From Gammaproteobacteria bacterium (GTDB lineage Bacteria; Pseudomonadota; Gammaproteobacteria; Nitrococcales; Nitrococcaceae): a stretch of 62,003 nucleotides of DNA. The stretch spans positions 1 through 62,003 of the forward strand of contig JAUILK010000018.1 of NCBI GenBank assembly GCA_030433275.1, read 5' to 3'. Below, one piece after another: positions 33,148 to 43,774 of this stretch (position 1 is the first letter of the stretch; each line of letters opens with the position of its first letter). Made by a program: the position numbers and the translations under genes. The notes under the pieces are model-generated. The model saw only the letters and a program-made list of their open reading frames with translations. It was not told where the DNA came from and did not search any database.

Positions 33148-35250
33148 TCAAGCATTTACTCCCTCGTTGATCGCCTTGATGCTCAGCCGAATACGCCCTT
33201 GTCTATCTACTTCAAGAACCTTGACCCGGACCCGCTGCCCTTCGGTGAGTTCCTCGGACACACTCTCTACACGACGATTCGAAATCTGAGAGATATGGAC
33301 CAGTCCGTCTCGACCCGGCAAAATATTGACGAAAGCGCCAAAATCCATCAGTTTGGTCACGCGGCCTTCATAGATTCGGCCGACTTCGACGTCTGCGGTC
33401 AGCAGTTCGATGCGCCGTCGAGCTTCCTCACCAGCCGCCTTGTCCACCGAGGCGATGGTCACTATTCCATCGTCGACGATGTCGATCGTGGTTCCCGTCT
33501 CCTCGGTAAGTTGGCGGATCGTCGCGCCCCCTTTACCGATTACATCGCGGATTTTCTCCGGGTCGATTTTCATGGTAAGCAAACGCGGCGCATAGGCCGA
33601 CATTTCCCCCCGCGGTTTGGCAATAACCGCATTCATATTCGACAAGATGTGCAGCCTACCTTGGCGGGCTTGCTCCAAGGCCACTTCCATGATTTGACGG
33701 GTAATCCCGTTGATCTTGATATCCATCTGCAGGGCGGTCACGCCCTCCTCGGTACCGGCCACTTTGAAGTCCATATCGCCGAGGTGGTCCTCATCACCCA
33801 AGATATCGGTCAGTACCGCGAACTCCGATTCTTCCTTGATCAAACCCATAGCAATACCGGCTACCGGAGCCTTGATCGGCACACCGGCATCCATAAGGGC
33901 AAGGCTCGTGCCGCATACTGTCGCCATAGAGCTGGAGCCGTTCGATTCGGTAATCTCGGAGACCACGCGGATCACGTAAGGACACTCTTCCTGGCTTGGC
34001 ATTACCGCCTGTATACCGCGTTTGGCTAAGCGCCCATGGCCAATCTCGCGCCGCTTGGGTACGCCCATGAAGCCCGTCTCGCCAACACTGTAGGGGGGGA
34101 AATTGTAGTGGAGCATAAAGGGCTCTTTACGCTCACCCTCAATAGCATCAATGATCTGGGCATCGCGACCGGTACCCAACGTAGTGACCACGATTGCCTG
34201 GGTCTCCCCACGGGTGAAAATAGCCGACCCATGGGTCCGCGGCAATGAGGCAACCTCGATGCTGATGGGGCGTACCGTTTTGTTGTCGCGGCCGTCGATA
34301 CGCGATTCGCCGCGCAGGATGCTCCCCCGTACGATTTTTTTCTCCAGCTCCTTGAACGCATTGCCGATCTCGCGCTCACTCCAGCCTTCGGGTGTTTCTT
34401 CGCCAACCGCTAACCGGCTCACCACCTCATCACGTACAGCGCTCACACGATCAAGACGCTCTTGTTTTTCGGCAATACGATAGGCTTCGCCAAGCGGGCG
34501 TTCGGCAATCTCGGCGAGTGCTTGCCCGAGGCGTTCATCCTTCGGCACCGGTGCCCAATCCCAACGCGGTTTACCGGCTTCCTGGGCCAACTCGTTGATG
34601 GTTGCGATGACCGTTTGCATCTGCTCATGACCGAAGAGCACCGCATCCAGCATAGTCTGCTCGGACAGACAATTCGCCTCGGACTCGACCATCAAAACGG
34701 CATCGGCCGTTCCGGCCACGACCAAATCGAGGTCGGAGTTCTGCAGTTGGCTGAAAGTCGGGTTGAGAATAAACGCGCCCTTATGATAGCCGACACGCCC
34801 AGCCCCTAGGGGGCCATCGAAGGGGATCCCGGAGACCGCCAACGCTGCCGACGCTCCGATCATCGCCGGTATATCCGCATCTACTTCGTTGTTCATCGAG
34901 ATGACAGTGGCGACGATCTGAACTTCGTTCGTGAAGCCCACTGGAAACAGTGGCCGAACCGGTCGGTCTATGAGCCGCGAAACGAGCGTTTCCTTCTCCG
35001 AAGGACGTCCCTCGCGTTTGAAGAAACCACCTGGGATTTTGCCGGCGGCATAAGTACGTTCCTGATAATTGACGGTCAACGGCAGAAAATCCCGTGGTTC
35101 GCCCTGGTCTTTTTTGCCTACCACGGTAACCAGGACAACCGTATCGGCCATATTGACCAGCACTGCGCCACTGGCCTGCCGCGCGATCCGCCCTGTTTCG
35201 AGCGTTACCGTATGATCGCCGTACTGAAAAGCTTTCTTGACGGGAATCAC
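33148..35250 (-). CDS. pnp: Polyribonucleotide nucleotidyltransferase (PNPase)
   Basis: A 700-residue exoribonuclease with two RNase PH-like domains ([20 protein letters not shown], then [20 protein letters not shown]), a KH domain ([20 protein letters not shown]) and an S1 domain ([34 protein letters not shown]). The metal-binding catalytic Asp lies in [20 protein letters not shown]. It degrades mRNA 3' to 5' by phosphorolysis and joins RNase E in the degradosome. The start codon is GTG at 35250 with AAGG upstream. It follows rpsO by 34 bases and is last in the rimP operon, the usual order. Confidence 0.96.
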   Translation of the reverse strand: MIPVKKAFQYGDHTVTLETGRIARQASGAVLVNMADTVVLVTVVGKKDQGEPRDFLPLTVNYQERTYAAGKIPGGFFKREGRPSEKETLVSRLIDRPVRPLFPVGFTNEVQIVATVISMNNEVDADIPAMIGASAALAVSGIPFDGPLGAGRVGYHKGAFILNPTFSQLQNSDLDLVVAGTADAVLMVESEANCLSEQTMLDAVLFGHEQMQTVIATINELAQEAGKPRWDWAPVPKDERLGQALAEIAERPLGEAYRIAEKQERLDRVSAVRDEVVSRLAVGEETPEGWSEREIGNAFKELEKKIVRGSILRGESRIDGRDNKTVRPISIEVASLPRTHGSAIFTRGETQAIVVTTLGTGRDAQIIDAIEGERKEPFMLHYNFPPYSVGETGFMGVPKRREIGHGRLAKRGIQAVMPSQEECPYVIRVVSEITESNGSSSMATVCGTSLALMDAGVPIKAPVAGIAMGLIKEESEFAVLTDILGDEDHLGDMDFKVAGTEEGVTALQMDIKINGITRQIMEVALEQARQGRLHILSNMNAVIAKPRGEMSAYAPRLLTMKIDPEKIRDVIGKGGATIRQLTEETGTTIDIVDDGIVTIASVDKAAGEEARRRIELLTADVEVGRIYEGRVTKLMDFGAFVNILPGRDGLVHISQISNRRVESVSEELTEGQRVRVKVLEVDRQGRIRLSIKAINEGVNA

Positions 35251-35284
35251 AATCCTTTACACCTTCGATATATGTATGTTTCGC

Positions 35285-35554
35285 CTACTTCCGCAGTCCG
35301 AGCCGTTCGATGATGCGCTGGTAACGTTCCCGCTCCTTACGCTTAAGATAATCCAACAGCTTGCGGCGATGGTTAACCAACTTGAGCAACCCCCGCCTGG
35401 AATGATGATCTTGTTTGTGCACGCTGAAGTGTTCAGTAAGATGCTGGATACGCGCCGTGAGCAACGCGATCTGCACTTCCGGGGAACCTGTATCGCCCTG
35501 CGTGCGCCGGAAATCCGTGACGATTTCCTGCTTCTGCTCGGCACTAAGAGACAT
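35285..35554 (-). CDS. rpsO: 30S ribosomal protein S15
   Basis: An 89-residue protein of the exact family length ([69 protein letters not shown]). S15 binds 16S rRNA helices 20-22 and starts assembly of the central domain. Start ATG 35554 has GAGCGA upstream; the frame extends further but unrelated. It lies between truB and pnp as usual. In E. coli S15 represses its own translation via its leader; I cannot tell whether that applies to this leader. Confidence 0.96.
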   Translation of the reverse strand: MSLSAEQKQEIVTDFRRTQGDTGSPEVQIALLTARIQHLTEHFSVHKQDHHSRRGLLKLVNHRRKLLDYLKRKERERYQRIIERLGLRK

Positions 35555-35674
35555 CGATCGCTCCTCGAATAGCTCCATTTTTAGAATAAATGATGCATTG
35601 TAGCCACGCCCCCATGGGCTCACAAGCTAACTTACCTTTTGGAAAGGAATTTTCCCGTCGGCTACGCACCAATC

Positions 35675-36586
35675 TCAGATTTCACTCACCAACCGCTTGG
35701 GAGCGACTCGCCCGTCCTGAAGGATGGCCCCCATCCCCAAAAAGCGGTCCTTGCTCGAATAGAGCCGCACCCAACCCTCGGCCGGCGCCTTAGGGATCCA
35801 CACCGGCTGCCCTTGCCGGACATAAAATGCGACCTCGTTCGATAGATGTACCGCTGGCCAATGCACCAAGGCCGACTCCATCGGCAACAATAGGGCATCC
35901 AACGCCTCACGGCCTTGGGCCGCAGTAGTCTCGATGTCCTCCCAAGTATGCATCAGTGGTGCCTCGTCGTACGGGCCCAACCCTACGCGCCGTAGCGCAG
36001 AGACGTGCGCCCCTGGTCCGAGAGCTTCACCAATATCCGCCACCAGCGTACGTATGTACGTCCCTTTCGAACACAAGACCTCAAGATCGGCCTCGATACC
36101 CCGCACAGCCAGCAAACGCAGTCGGTCAATCCGGATCGTACGTGGTTTACGTTCCACTTCAAGCCCTTGCCGGGCCAACTCATACAAGCGCTGCCCTCGA
36201 TATTTGAGTGCCGAAAACATTGGCGGAACCTGCTCAAGCACACCAGTATAGCGCTCGAGTATAGCCTGCAAAGCAGTCCCGTCGAGCCTGTCAACCGCTC
36301 GTTCAGTCAGCCGAGCACCATCGGCATCGCCCGTATCCGTCACGACTCCGAAACAGGCGGTAATAAGATAATGCTTGTTGGCACCGAGGAGAAAATCGCA
36401 GACTTTGGTCGCTTCACCGAAGCAAATGGGTAATAGTCCGGTTGCCAGGGGATCCAAGCTGCCGGTGTGACCAGCCTTGCGTGCGTAATAAATGCGCTTT
36501 ACCCGTTGCAGGGCGGCGTTGGACGTCATTCCCTGCGGTTTGTCAAGCAGCAGGATACCATTTAGGCGGCGTCCCTTACGGGTCAT
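35675..36586 (-). CDS. truB: tRNA pseudouridine(55) synthase TruB
   Basis: A 303-residue enzyme. [37 protein letters not shown] (catalytic Asp), the [19 protein letters not shown] motif, [20 protein letters not shown] and [19 protein letters not shown] are all diagnostic. A C-terminal PUA-like part ([20 protein letters not shown]) follows. It converts U55 of tRNAs to pseudouridine in the T-loop. It sits between rbfA and rpsO in the translation operon. Confidence 0.96.
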   Translation of the reverse strand: MTRKGRRLNGILLLDKPQGMTSNAALQRVKRIYYARKAGHTGSLDPLATGLLPICFGEATKVCDFLLGANKHYLITACFGVVTDTGDADGARLTERAVDRLDGTALQAILERYTGVLEQVPPMFSALKYRGQRLYELARQGLEVERKPRTIRIDRLRLLAVRGIEADLEVLCSKGTYIRTLVADIGEALGPGAHVSALRRVGLGPYDEAPLMHTWEDIETTAAQGREALDALLLPMESALVHWPAVHLSNEVAFYVRQGQPVWIPKAPAEGWVRLYSSKDRFLGMGAILQDGRVAPKRLVSEI

Positions 36587-36723
36587 AACTCCTCGCTTAA
36601 TTTAACGGCGCAATACTGGAATTATTGCCGTTCTGCGCCCACCGGTTTTGGCTAACGGCACCGATCTATAAAAAACCACTACAGAGGAATGCGCTGTTCC
36701 GCAGCCGACGGACAGATAGATAC

Positions 36724-37098
36724 TCAATCCTGATGACGCGCCTTATCCTCGGCAACAGCTGCGTCGATCAAACGTGAGACTCGGGCACTGCGCTCGAAAC
36801 TGTCATCATAATGAAATCGCAATCTCGGCACCGCACGCAGTCGCAAGCTCTGCCCCAGTAAACTACGCAGATGACGTGCCGCGTGATTGAGCGCGGCCAC
36901 CGTTTGTTGAGACTCCTCGCACTGAGCCCCAAGACGAGTTATCAATACATCGGCATAAGCCATATCACGGCTAAGCCGCACCTCACTAACGGTTGCCAGG
37001 GCAACCCGAGGGTCGCTGAGCTCTCTGCGTATGAGTTGAGCGAGCTCGCGCTGAATTTGTTCGCTCACCCGCCGTTTTCTGGAAAATTCCCGCGGCAT
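36724..37098 (-). CDS. rbfA: Ribosome-binding factor A
   Basis: A 124-residue single KH-like domain protein: EFSRKRRVSEQIQRELAQLI, ELSDPRVALATVSEVRLSRD, AYADVLITRL, and RAVPRLRFHYDDSFERSARV. RbfA binds the 30S subunit late in maturation and helps 16S 5' processing and cold adaptation. Start ATG 37098 has GAGGTG upstream; an in-frame ATG at 37110 lacks one. It follows infB after a 221-base gap in which I see no gene. Confidence 0.95.
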   Translation of the reverse strand: MPREFSRKRRVSEQIQRELAQLIRRELSDPRVALATVSEVRLSRDMAYADVLITRLGAQCEESQQTVAALNHAARHLRSLLGQSLRLRAVPRLRFHYDDSFERSARVSRLIDAAVAEDKARHQD

Positions 37099-37319
37099 GG
37101 CGCACCTCACTGCCTAACGCCCGCTTGCAGCGCTTTACCCACTGAGAGTTTGGAGCACGATCCAGCCATCAAAGCGTGCAGCGGGCCGGCGGTGTCGATC
37201 ATGCTCAGCCTTCAACGGGAACTGCGCCAAGGCCGGTTCACCACATACCCCGAACCGTCCGGTCGAAGGCATGTCCGTATAGCCCCCGCTTGGCAATCCT
37301 CCGCCGCAGAGTCTACGAA

Positions 37320-39881
37320 CTAGAGCTCGCGCTTTACTTCAATGCGCTGGTAACACTCAATGTGATCGCCGACCCTAACGTCATTGTAGTTCTTTACACC
37401 AATACCGCATTCCGTACCGGAGCGAACCTCGTTGACATCATCCTTGAACCGGCGTAGCGACTCCAACTCACCCTCATAGATCACCACGTTGTTGCGCAGC
37501 ACACGGATCGGATTATGCCGCCGCACCACTCCATCGACGACCAAGCAACCGGCAATCGCTCCGAGTTTGGAAGAACGGAATACATCTTTTACCTCAGCCA
37601 GGCCGATGATCTCCTCGCGTGTCTCCGGCTCCAGCATGCCGCTGATCGCGTTGCGTAGCTGTTCTATGGCATCGTAGATGACACTATAGTAGTGCAGCTC
37701 GACCTCGTTCTCCTGCGCCAGCTTGCGCGCTTGGGCATCCGCACGTACATTGAAACCGATCAGCAGTGCTTCCGAAGCGAGCGTCAGATTGACATCGGAT
37801 TCGTTGATCGCACCGACTCCGCTGGCAATCAGCTTAATCCGAACATCCTCCGTAGAGAGATTCACCAGCGCCTGTTGAAGCGCTTCCACGCTACCCTGGA
37901 CGTCTCCCTTGACAACAAGGTTTACGCTCTTGGCCTCCTCCTTACCCATCTGAGCGAAAAGCTCATCCATCTTGGCAGCTTTCTGCTGGAGTCGTTTATC
38001 ACGCGATTTTGCCTTGCGGTATTCAGCCACCTCGCGGGCTTTTTTCTCGTCGCTGAGAACAATCAGCTCGTCACCGGCTTCCGGTAGCCCCGACAGCCCG
38101 AGGACTACAACCGGTATTGATGCACCGGCCTCCTTCACACGGTTGCCTGCTTCGTCAAGCAATGCGCGAACGCGTCCGAATTCGGTTCCGGAGAGAACAA
38201 CATCGCCACGATGCAACACCCCGTGACGTACCAGTACGGTAGCCACTGGCCCACGTCCTTTATCTAGGCTGGATTCGATCACCACGCCGGTAGCCGGGCA
38301 GCCGCCAACAGCCGTCAGTTCAAGGAGTTCGGCTTGCAGCAAAATTGCTTCCAGCAACTCATCAACAGCTTGTCCGGTCTTGGCCGAGACATTGACGAAC
38401 TGTGTATCGCCACCCCAATCTTCAGGGATTACTCCATATTGAGTGAGTTCCTGCTTCACGCGATCCGCATCGGCATCCGGCTTGTCTATTTTGTTGACGG
38501 CGACGACGATCGGTACACCGGCAGCGCGAGCGTGCTTGATCGCCTCCTCGGTCTGCGGCATGACGCCATCATCGGCGGCAACCACCAAGATGACCACATC
38601 CGTGATCTGCGCGCCGCGTGCCCGCATAGCGGTAAAGGCCTCATGACCGGGCGTATCCAAAAACGTGATCATTCCATGACCTGTCTGGACATGGTAAGCA
38701 CCGATGTGCTGGGTAATACCGCCCGCCTCGCCCGTAGCTACTTTGGTCCTGCGGATATAGTCCAGCAAGGACGTTTTGCCATGATCCACATGCCCCATGA
38801 TGGTTACCACCGGCGCCCGGGCAACACGTTCTCCTTCCGGCTCTGCCGTCCCGGCTAGAGCCTCGTCTTCAACGGCACTTTCTTTGACGACTTTGGCCCG
38901 GTGCCCCATCTCCTCCACCAGCAACACCGCCGTACTTTGATCAATGGCTTGATTGATGGTGGCCATGATGCCCTGTTTCATCATCTCCTTAATCAGATCG
39001 GCGGCTTTGACACTCATGCGCTGCGCCAGTTCGCCTACGGTGATCATTTCAGGAACGGCAACCTCCCGTACAACGGGAGCCGTCGGCTTCTCGAAGACCT
39101 GCTGCAGCTGCTCACTGGCTGAACCTTTGCGTACCCGCTTAATGCCGCGCACTACAGTGGTCTTAGCCTCGTCGCGCGAGCGTTTCTTACCCTTGCCTTT
39201 GCCACGCTCGGCCTTGCGTGCGGCACGCTCCTCCGCTTCGCGCTCGCGGCGCGCTTCCGCTTCCAAGCGCTTGCGCTCGCGCTCCTCCTCTTTATCTTTC
39301 TTGGCCCGGGCGGCCTCGGCTTCCGCTGCTTCGTCGGGAGTCAACGGCTGGGCGGTCGACTCGATCACCGCCTCATTCTGCTCCACCACCGCTTCCTCGA
39401 CGACTGCTTGCTGCTCGGCTTGCTGCTGAGCTTCCTCCTGCGCACGCTGATGACGTTCCGCGGCCGCGCGGGACTCCGCCTCCCGCAGCTCATCCTGAAG
39501 GGCATCCTCGAGCACTCGCGCCTCGCGTTCGTGCTGCTCAGCCTGGACCACGCTGCGTTTGACATAGGTTCGACGCTTGCGCACTTCCACGTTGACGGTT
39601 CGGGAATGGCGCACACCTCGGCCTCGGTCGCTGGAGGAAGGCAGCGTAATCTGGCTATGACTCTTGCGCTTGAGCGTAATCTGGCGAGGTCCGGGACCGT
39701 CGTCCGATTCTTTTTGACCATGAGCTTGACGCAAATGACCCAGCAAAGCCGATTTATCCGCGTCTGACATAGGCGAGTCGGGCTCCCTATCCTGCAGACC
39801 GGCATCACTGAGCTGAGTCAGGAGACGATCGACCGGGATACCGATCACCTCCGCAAATTCTCTTACCGTCGTATCCGCCAT
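37320..39881 (-). CDS. infB: Translation initiation factor IF-2
   Basis: An 853-residue GTPase. The N-terminus has an IF2_N helix bundle ([20 protein letters not shown]). A long charged Glu/Arg/Lys/Ala-rich helix at about residues 140-240 is typical of proteobacterial IF-2. A second IF2_N block follows ([20 protein letters not shown]). The G domain shows [40 protein letters not shown] and [20 protein letters not shown]. Domains that bind fMet-tRNA follow at the C-terminus. IF-2 brings initiator tRNA to the 30S subunit. Located between nusA and rbfA. Confidence 0.96.
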   Translation of the reverse strand: MADTTVREFAEVIGIPVDRLLTQLSDAGLQDREPDSPMSDADKSALLGHLRQAHGQKESDDGPGPRQITLKRKSHSQITLPSSSDRGRGVRHSRTVNVEVRKRRTYVKRSVVQAEQHEREARVLEDALQDELREAESRAAAERHQRAQEEAQQQAEQQAVVEEAVVEQNEAVIESTAQPLTPDEAAEAEAARAKKDKEEERERKRLEAEARREREAEERAARKAERGKGKGKKRSRDEAKTTVVRGIKRVRKGSASEQLQQVFEKPTAPVVREVAVPEMITVGELAQRMSVKAADLIKEMMKQGIMATINQAIDQSTAVLLVEEMGHRAKVVKESAVEDEALAGTAEPEGERVARAPVVTIMGHVDHGKTSLLDYIRRTKVATGEAGGITQHIGAYHVQTGHGMITFLDTPGHEAFTAMRARGAQITDVVILVVAADDGVMPQTEEAIKHARAAGVPIVVAVNKIDKPDADADRVKQELTQYGVIPEDWGGDTQFVNVSAKTGQAVDELLEAILLQAELLELTAVGGCPATGVVIESSLDKGRGPVATVLVRHGVLHRGDVVLSGTEFGRVRALLDEAGNRVKEAGASIPVVVLGLSGLPEAGDELIVLSDEKKAREVAEYRKAKSRDKRLQQKAAKMDELFAQMGKEEAKSVNLVVKGDVQGSVEALQQALVNLSTEDVRIKLIASGVGAINESDVNLTLASEALLIGFNVRADAQARKLAQENEVELHYYSVIYDAIEQLRNAISGMLEPETREEIIGLAEVKDVFRSSKLGAIAGCLVVDGVVRRHNPIRVLRNNVVIYEGELESLRRFKDDVNEVRSGTECGIGVKNYNDVRVGDHIECYQRIEVKREL

Positions 39882-39989
39882 AGATTCCTAACCTCCGGTC
39901 CCCGATCGGCCATGCTACTCACGCTGGGTCGGGACACTGTCTGCGCCGTCAGGCGAGAACCACGCACCACATCTTCGCTTACGACGACA

Positions 39990-41495
39990 TCAGGCTCTCG
40001 GCTCGCCCAAATCGGCGAACCACGGCTCACGCGCCTTCATAATCAGCGCTGCGGCACGTTGCTCGTCCATGCCCTCGATCTCCATAAGCTCATCCACGGA
40101 CTGATCGGCGAGGTCCTCTACTGTGGCCACCCCGCGAGCGGCAAACTGCCAGGCAAGCGCCTCGTCCATTCCCTCCAACGCCAGCAACTCCGGAGTGGGC
40201 TTCGAAGGCACATCTTGTTCGGTTTCGGCAAGTTCGCGAGTGAGCAGCGCATCGCGGGCACGGTTGCGCAGCATTTCTACGATATCCTCATCGAATTCCT
40301 CAATTTCGAGAAACTCGGCGACCGGGACATAGGCAATCTCCTCCACGCTGGAGAAACCCTCCCGCACGAGTATCTCGGCAACTTCCTCATCTACATCCAG
40401 GCTTTTAACAAACAGATCGATTAGCTCGTCGGCTTCAGCCTCGCTCTTGGCTTCCGCCTCCTCAGCGGTCATCACATTGAGCTCCCAGCCGGTCAGCTCG
40501 CCCGCTAGCCGTACATTCTGCCCGCCCCGGCCGATCGCCTGCGAGAGTTGCTCCTGGGAGACCGCGATGTCCATGCTGTGCCGATCCTCATCGACAATGA
40601 TCGATTCCACCTCTGCCGGAGCCATCGCGTTGATTACATACTGAGCGGGATTCTCGTCCCAGAGAATGATATCGATACGCTCTCCGACGAGCTCATTGGA
40701 AACAGCCTGTACCCGCGAGCCACGCATTCCCACGCAAGCTCCCACTGGATCGATGCGAGCGTCTAGGGCACGCACGGCAATTTTCGCCCGCTGCCCCGGA
40801 TCTCGAGCCGCCCCCATGAGTTGCAGCAAGTCCTGCCCCACCTCCGGCACTTCCAGCTTGAAAAGCTCTAGCAGAAACTCCGGCGCCGTACGGCTAACGA
40901 CCAGCTGCGGGCCGCGGGCTTCGCCGGATATCTCCCGAAGCCAGCCACGCAGCCGGTCACCCGGGCGCACCGCCTCCCGAGGAATCATTTCCTCGCGCGC
41001 GATGAACGCCTCGGCGTTCCCCCCCAGATCCAGGTATACATGGCCGCGTTCGACCCGTTTGACGATGCCCGTCATGAGTTCCCCCTGACGGTCCTTGTAC
41101 GCCGCGATCACCTTGGCCCGCTCGGCTTCGCGCACCTTTTGCACGATGACTTGTTTTGCCGCCTGAGCGGCAATCCGGCCGAACTCCACGGACTCCATGG
41201 GCTGCTCGATATATTGACCTGCTTCGATACTTGGCTCTTGCCCGCGAGCCTCGGCAAGCACGATTTCCCGCTCCGGCGCTTGCACCGACTCCACATCATC
41301 CACCACTAACCAACGCCGGAAGGTTTCATACTCACCTGTGGTTCGATTCACCGCCACGCGCGCGTCGATATCCCCAGGGTGGCGTTTGCGTGTCGCCGAG
41401 GCGAGCGCCGCCTCGACGGCCTCGAAAATGACTTCTTTACTGACGCCTTTCTCGTTGGAGATGGCATCAACAACCAACAGGACCTCTTTGCTCAT
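39990..41495 (-). CDS. nusA: Transcription termination/antitermination factor NusA
   Basis: A 501-residue protein. The N-terminal RNA-polymerase-binding domain ([20 protein letters not shown]) is followed by S1 ([20 protein letters not shown]), two KH domains ([40 protein letters not shown]) and two acidic C-terminal repeats ([20 protein letters not shown], and [20 protein letters not shown]) typical of gammaproteobacterial NusA. It controls pausing, hairpin termination and antitermination. The hairpins upstream of rimP make feedback control of its own operon plausible. Confidence 0.96.
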   Translation of the reverse strand: MSKEVLLVVDAISNEKGVSKEVIFEAVEAALASATRKRHPGDIDARVAVNRTTGEYETFRRWLVVDDVESVQAPEREIVLAEARGQEPSIEAGQYIEQPMESVEFGRIAAQAAKQVIVQKVREAERAKVIAAYKDRQGELMTGIVKRVERGHVYLDLGGNAEAFIAREEMIPREAVRPGDRLRGWLREISGEARGPQLVVSRTAPEFLLELFKLEVPEVGQDLLQLMGAARDPGQRAKIAVRALDARIDPVGACVGMRGSRVQAVSNELVGERIDIILWDENPAQYVINAMAPAEVESIIVDEDRHSMDIAVSQEQLSQAIGRGGQNVRLAGELTGWELNVMTAEEAEAKSEAEADELIDLFVKSLDVDEEVAEILVREGFSSVEEIAYVPVAEFLEIEEFDEDIVEMLRNRARDALLTRELAETEQDVPSKPTPELLALEGMDEALAWQFAARGVATVEDLADQSVDELMEIEGMDEQRAAALIMKAREPWFADLGEPRA

Positions 41496-41522
41496 GTTCG
41501 CATCTCCAGCCTCGCAGGCGTA

Positions 41523-41975
41523 TCACGCTTCCAGCTCCAGATTGGCTTTATCCACCCGGTTTAGCGGCACGCTGATCTCGATCCCGTTTTCAACGACAAT
41601 GACGCAATCCGCGCGCAGGCCACGCAAAATCCCATGAATTCTACGTCGCCCGTCCAAGGTACCTTGAATACGTATATGAACCAGCTCTCCGGCAAAACGA
41701 TCATAGTCCGAAGCCTTGAAAATGGGACGCCTCAGTCCCGGTGAAGACACCTCAAGGGTATAGCGACCGCTGAGCGGATCCTCCACGTCGAAGACCCCAC
41801 TGACCTGATTACTGACCAGCGCGCAATCCTCGACACTGACACCATCTGCCTTATCGATGTATATCCGCACCAGCGCCTGACGTTTGTTGGGACGGTATTC
41901 GATGCCAACGAGTTCATAGCCCATGGCTACGACCACCGGTTCCACCACCTTCGTCAATGTGTCGAGCGCCGTCAT
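41523..41975 (-). CDS. rimP: Ribosome maturation factor RimP
   Basis: A 150-residue protein with the DUF150 fold: VVEPVVVAMGYELVGIEYRP, LVRIYIDKADGVSVEDCALV, YTLEVSSPGLRRPIFKASDY and a C-terminal SH3-like domain ending VDKANLELEA. It is needed for 30S maturation. Start ATG 41975 has a modest GGAA ribosome site. The start lies only 18 bases beyond a terminator-like hairpin, so transcription entering rimP from the tRNA side must pass it. Confidence 0.94.
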   Translation of the reverse strand: MTALDTLTKVVEPVVVAMGYELVGIEYRPNKRQALVRIYIDKADGVSVEDCALVSNQVSGVFDVEDPLSGRYTLEVSSPGLRRPIFKASDYDRFAGELVHIRIQGTLDGRRRIHGILRGLRADCVIVVENGIEISVPLNRVDKANLELEA

Positions 41976-41979
41976 CGAT

Positions 41980-42010
41980 TCCAAAAACAAAAAATGGGCC
42001 TAAGGCCCAT
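41980..42010 (-). terminator. Terminator-like hairpin immediately upstream of rimP
   Basis: On the minus strand ATGGGCC, loop TTA, GGCCCAT is followed by TTTTTTGTTTTTGG, a classic intrinsic terminator shape with a 7-bp stem. It ends about four bases before the rimP start codon region, so it likely acts as an attenuator rather than the end of an operon. Confidence 0.75.
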
Positions 42011-42045
42011 ACACCGTAATCTCCAGCCCCTTGGGGGCCACCTAC

Positions 42046-42071
42046 AAAAAAAGGCCGCAAGCGGCCTTTTT
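42046..42071 (-). terminator. Intrinsic terminator after tRNA-fMet
   Basis: GGCCGC, loop TT (minus strand), GCGGCC, flanked by A-runs and T-runs on both sides, giving a strong hairpin with a T-tract in either direction. It lies nine bases past the tRNA CCA end. A third small stem, GCCCC/GGGGC, occurs at 42026-42038 between the two terminators. Confidence 0.85.
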
Positions 42072-42079
42072 CAAACGCC

Positions 42080-42156
42080 TGGTAGCGGGGGCAGGATTTG
42101 AACCTGCGACCTTCGGGTTATGAGCCCGACGAGCTGCCAGACTGCTCCACCCCGCA
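42080..42156 (-). tRNA. metY: Initiator tRNA-fMet (CAT)
   Basis: A 77-base cloverleaf with encoded CCA. The anticodon arm TCGGG-CTCATAA-CCCGA has the three G-C pairs of initiator tRNAs. Bases 1 and 72 are both U (T in the DNA), so the first acceptor pair is mismatched, as required of initiators, though E. coli uses C-A. The position upstream of rimP-nusA-infB matches metY. Two hairpins separate it from rimP. Confidence 0.95.
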
Positions 42157-42271
42157 ACGATTCGAGCAATATAGTATTGCTGCCGCGCCGGTTACGCAAG
42201 AGGCATCGGCAAATAATCTTGCAATCACCACACGCAGAGGCACTGGATGAATAATTCGCACTATTCAGTAG

Positions 42272-43708
42272 TCAACCGGCCAGCGCCACCTTACAGGCCA
42301 TAATAAGGGAGTCCGGGAAAATTCCCAAAGCCAGCACCGCCAAGCCATTGGCGGCCAAAACGACACGTAACCCGGCCGGCGCTTCCAACGGCTCGCCGTC
42401 GTTACGGCGATCAAAATACACCATACGAACCACTCGCAAGTAGTAAAATGCACCGATCACGGCAAATATTACGGCAACAACCGCCAGCCATACCATATTG
42501 ACGTCGATGACTGATTTTAGAACCAGCCATTTTGCATAAAAACCTACCGTACCCGGCACGCCAGTCAAAGAAAACATCAGAATCAGCATCACTACGGCAA
42601 AACCACTGTGCCGATCGTTTAAGCCTTTCATGTCCTCGATGAGGTCGGCTTCGAAACCGCGTCGCGAGAGCAATATCACGACGCCAAAAGCGCCGGCGGC
42701 CATCAAGCCGTAAGTAATGGCATAAAACAATGCAGCCGAGTACCCCTCTTCGGTTCCAGCAATAAAACCGAGGAAAAGAAAGCCGACATGGGCAATAGTC
42801 GAATAACCCAGCATGCGTTTGATGTTGGTCTGCACCAAAGCGAATAGATTACCCACGGCAAGCGAACCCACCGCAATGATGGTCGCCATGATCTGCCATT
42901 GATCGTGCAATGCTCCAAGGCCGTCGACCAGCAAGCGAACGAATAGCGCCACCGCCGCAATCTTAGGTGCCGTCCCGACATAAACGGTGACCGGCGTCAA
43001 GGCTCCTTGGTAGACGTCCGGTATCCACATATGGAAGGGAACCGCGCCGAACTTGAAGGCAACACCCACAAGGATGAAAGTGAGCCCAAAAGCGAGTAAC
43101 AACCCGCTCTCTCCGCTGGCCGCAATTGCGGCAATCTGCGCTAGATCCAAACTTTGCGCCGCGCCATACACCATGGACATGCCATAGAGCAGCATTCCGG
43201 AGGACAATGCGGCGAGCACGAAGTACTTCATAGCAGCCTCGGAGCCCACGCGATTCTCACGATCGTAGGCGACCATGGCGAATAAGCACAATTCGACTAG
43301 TTCCAAGCCAAGATAGACGGTGAGCAAGCTGTGGGCGGACGCCATGATCATCATGCCAAGCACACCCAACAGGCCCAGCAGGAAGAAATCGCCGCGCAGC
43401 AGTTCACGCTTGCGCAGATAATCGCGGCTATAAGCGAAAACCAAAAAGGTCAGCACGCAGATAGCGACCTTGAGCAGACAAGCAAACTTGTCAGCAACGT
43501 AGGTGCCGCTGAATGTGGTGGCCGTCAGTCCCCATTGGGTCTCAATACTAAGCCAAACCGTCGTCAACAACGTGAATTGTACGAGATGGAAGGCGAGTGC
43601 GCTTTCACGCCCCCTCGCGAATAAATCCACTACCAATACCACACACGCCATCGAGAGCACCCAGATCTCGGGCAGTGCAAGCGAGAAATCCGGCATCTCG
43701 AACGTCAT
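42272..43708 (-). CDS. nuoN: NADH-quinone oxidoreductase subunit N
   Basis: A 478-residue membrane subunit of complex I with about 14 helices. The antiporter-like core shows VELCLFAMVAYDR (helix with the conserved acidic residue), KFGAVPFHMWIPDVYQGALT (conserved Lys and proline break) and NIKRMLGYSTIAHVGFLFLG. It forms one of three proton channels. Start ATG 43708 is preceded by GAGGAAAG; the frame is open upstream into the nuoM gap but unrelated. Last gene of the nuo operon, 116 bases before the tRNA-fMet gene. Confidence 0.95.
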   Translation of the reverse strand: MTFEMPDFSLALPEIWVLSMACVVLVVDLFARGRESALAFHLVQFTLLTTVWLSIETQWGLTATTFSGTYVADKFACLLKVAICVLTFLVFAYSRDYLRKRELLRGDFFLLGLLGVLGMMIMASAHSLLTVYLGLELVELCLFAMVAYDRENRVGSEAAMKYFVLAALSSGMLLYGMSMVYGAAQSLDLAQIAAIAASGESGLLLAFGLTFILVGVAFKFGAVPFHMWIPDVYQGALTPVTVYVGTAPKIAAVALFVRLLVDGLGALHDQWQIMATIIAVGSLAVGNLFALVQTNIKRMLGYSTIAHVGFLFLGFIAGTEEGYSAALFYAITYGLMAAGAFGVVILLSRRGFEADLIEDMKGLNDRHSGFAVVMLILMFSLTGVPGTVGFYAKWLVLKSVIDVNMVWLAVVAVIFAVIGAFYYLRVVRMVYFDRRNDGEPLEAPAGLRVVLAANGLAVLALGIFPDSLIMACKVALAG

Positions 43709-43774
43709 AGCTTTCCTCAGGTTCCGTAAGCCGCTAAATAAATGAGTGGACCAGACTGGGTCTGCCAACATCTC

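Noticed and set aside
37111-37319. Small gene between infB and rbfA
   Set aside because: All frames in this 200-base gap are short or lack family-like sequence and a ribosome site.
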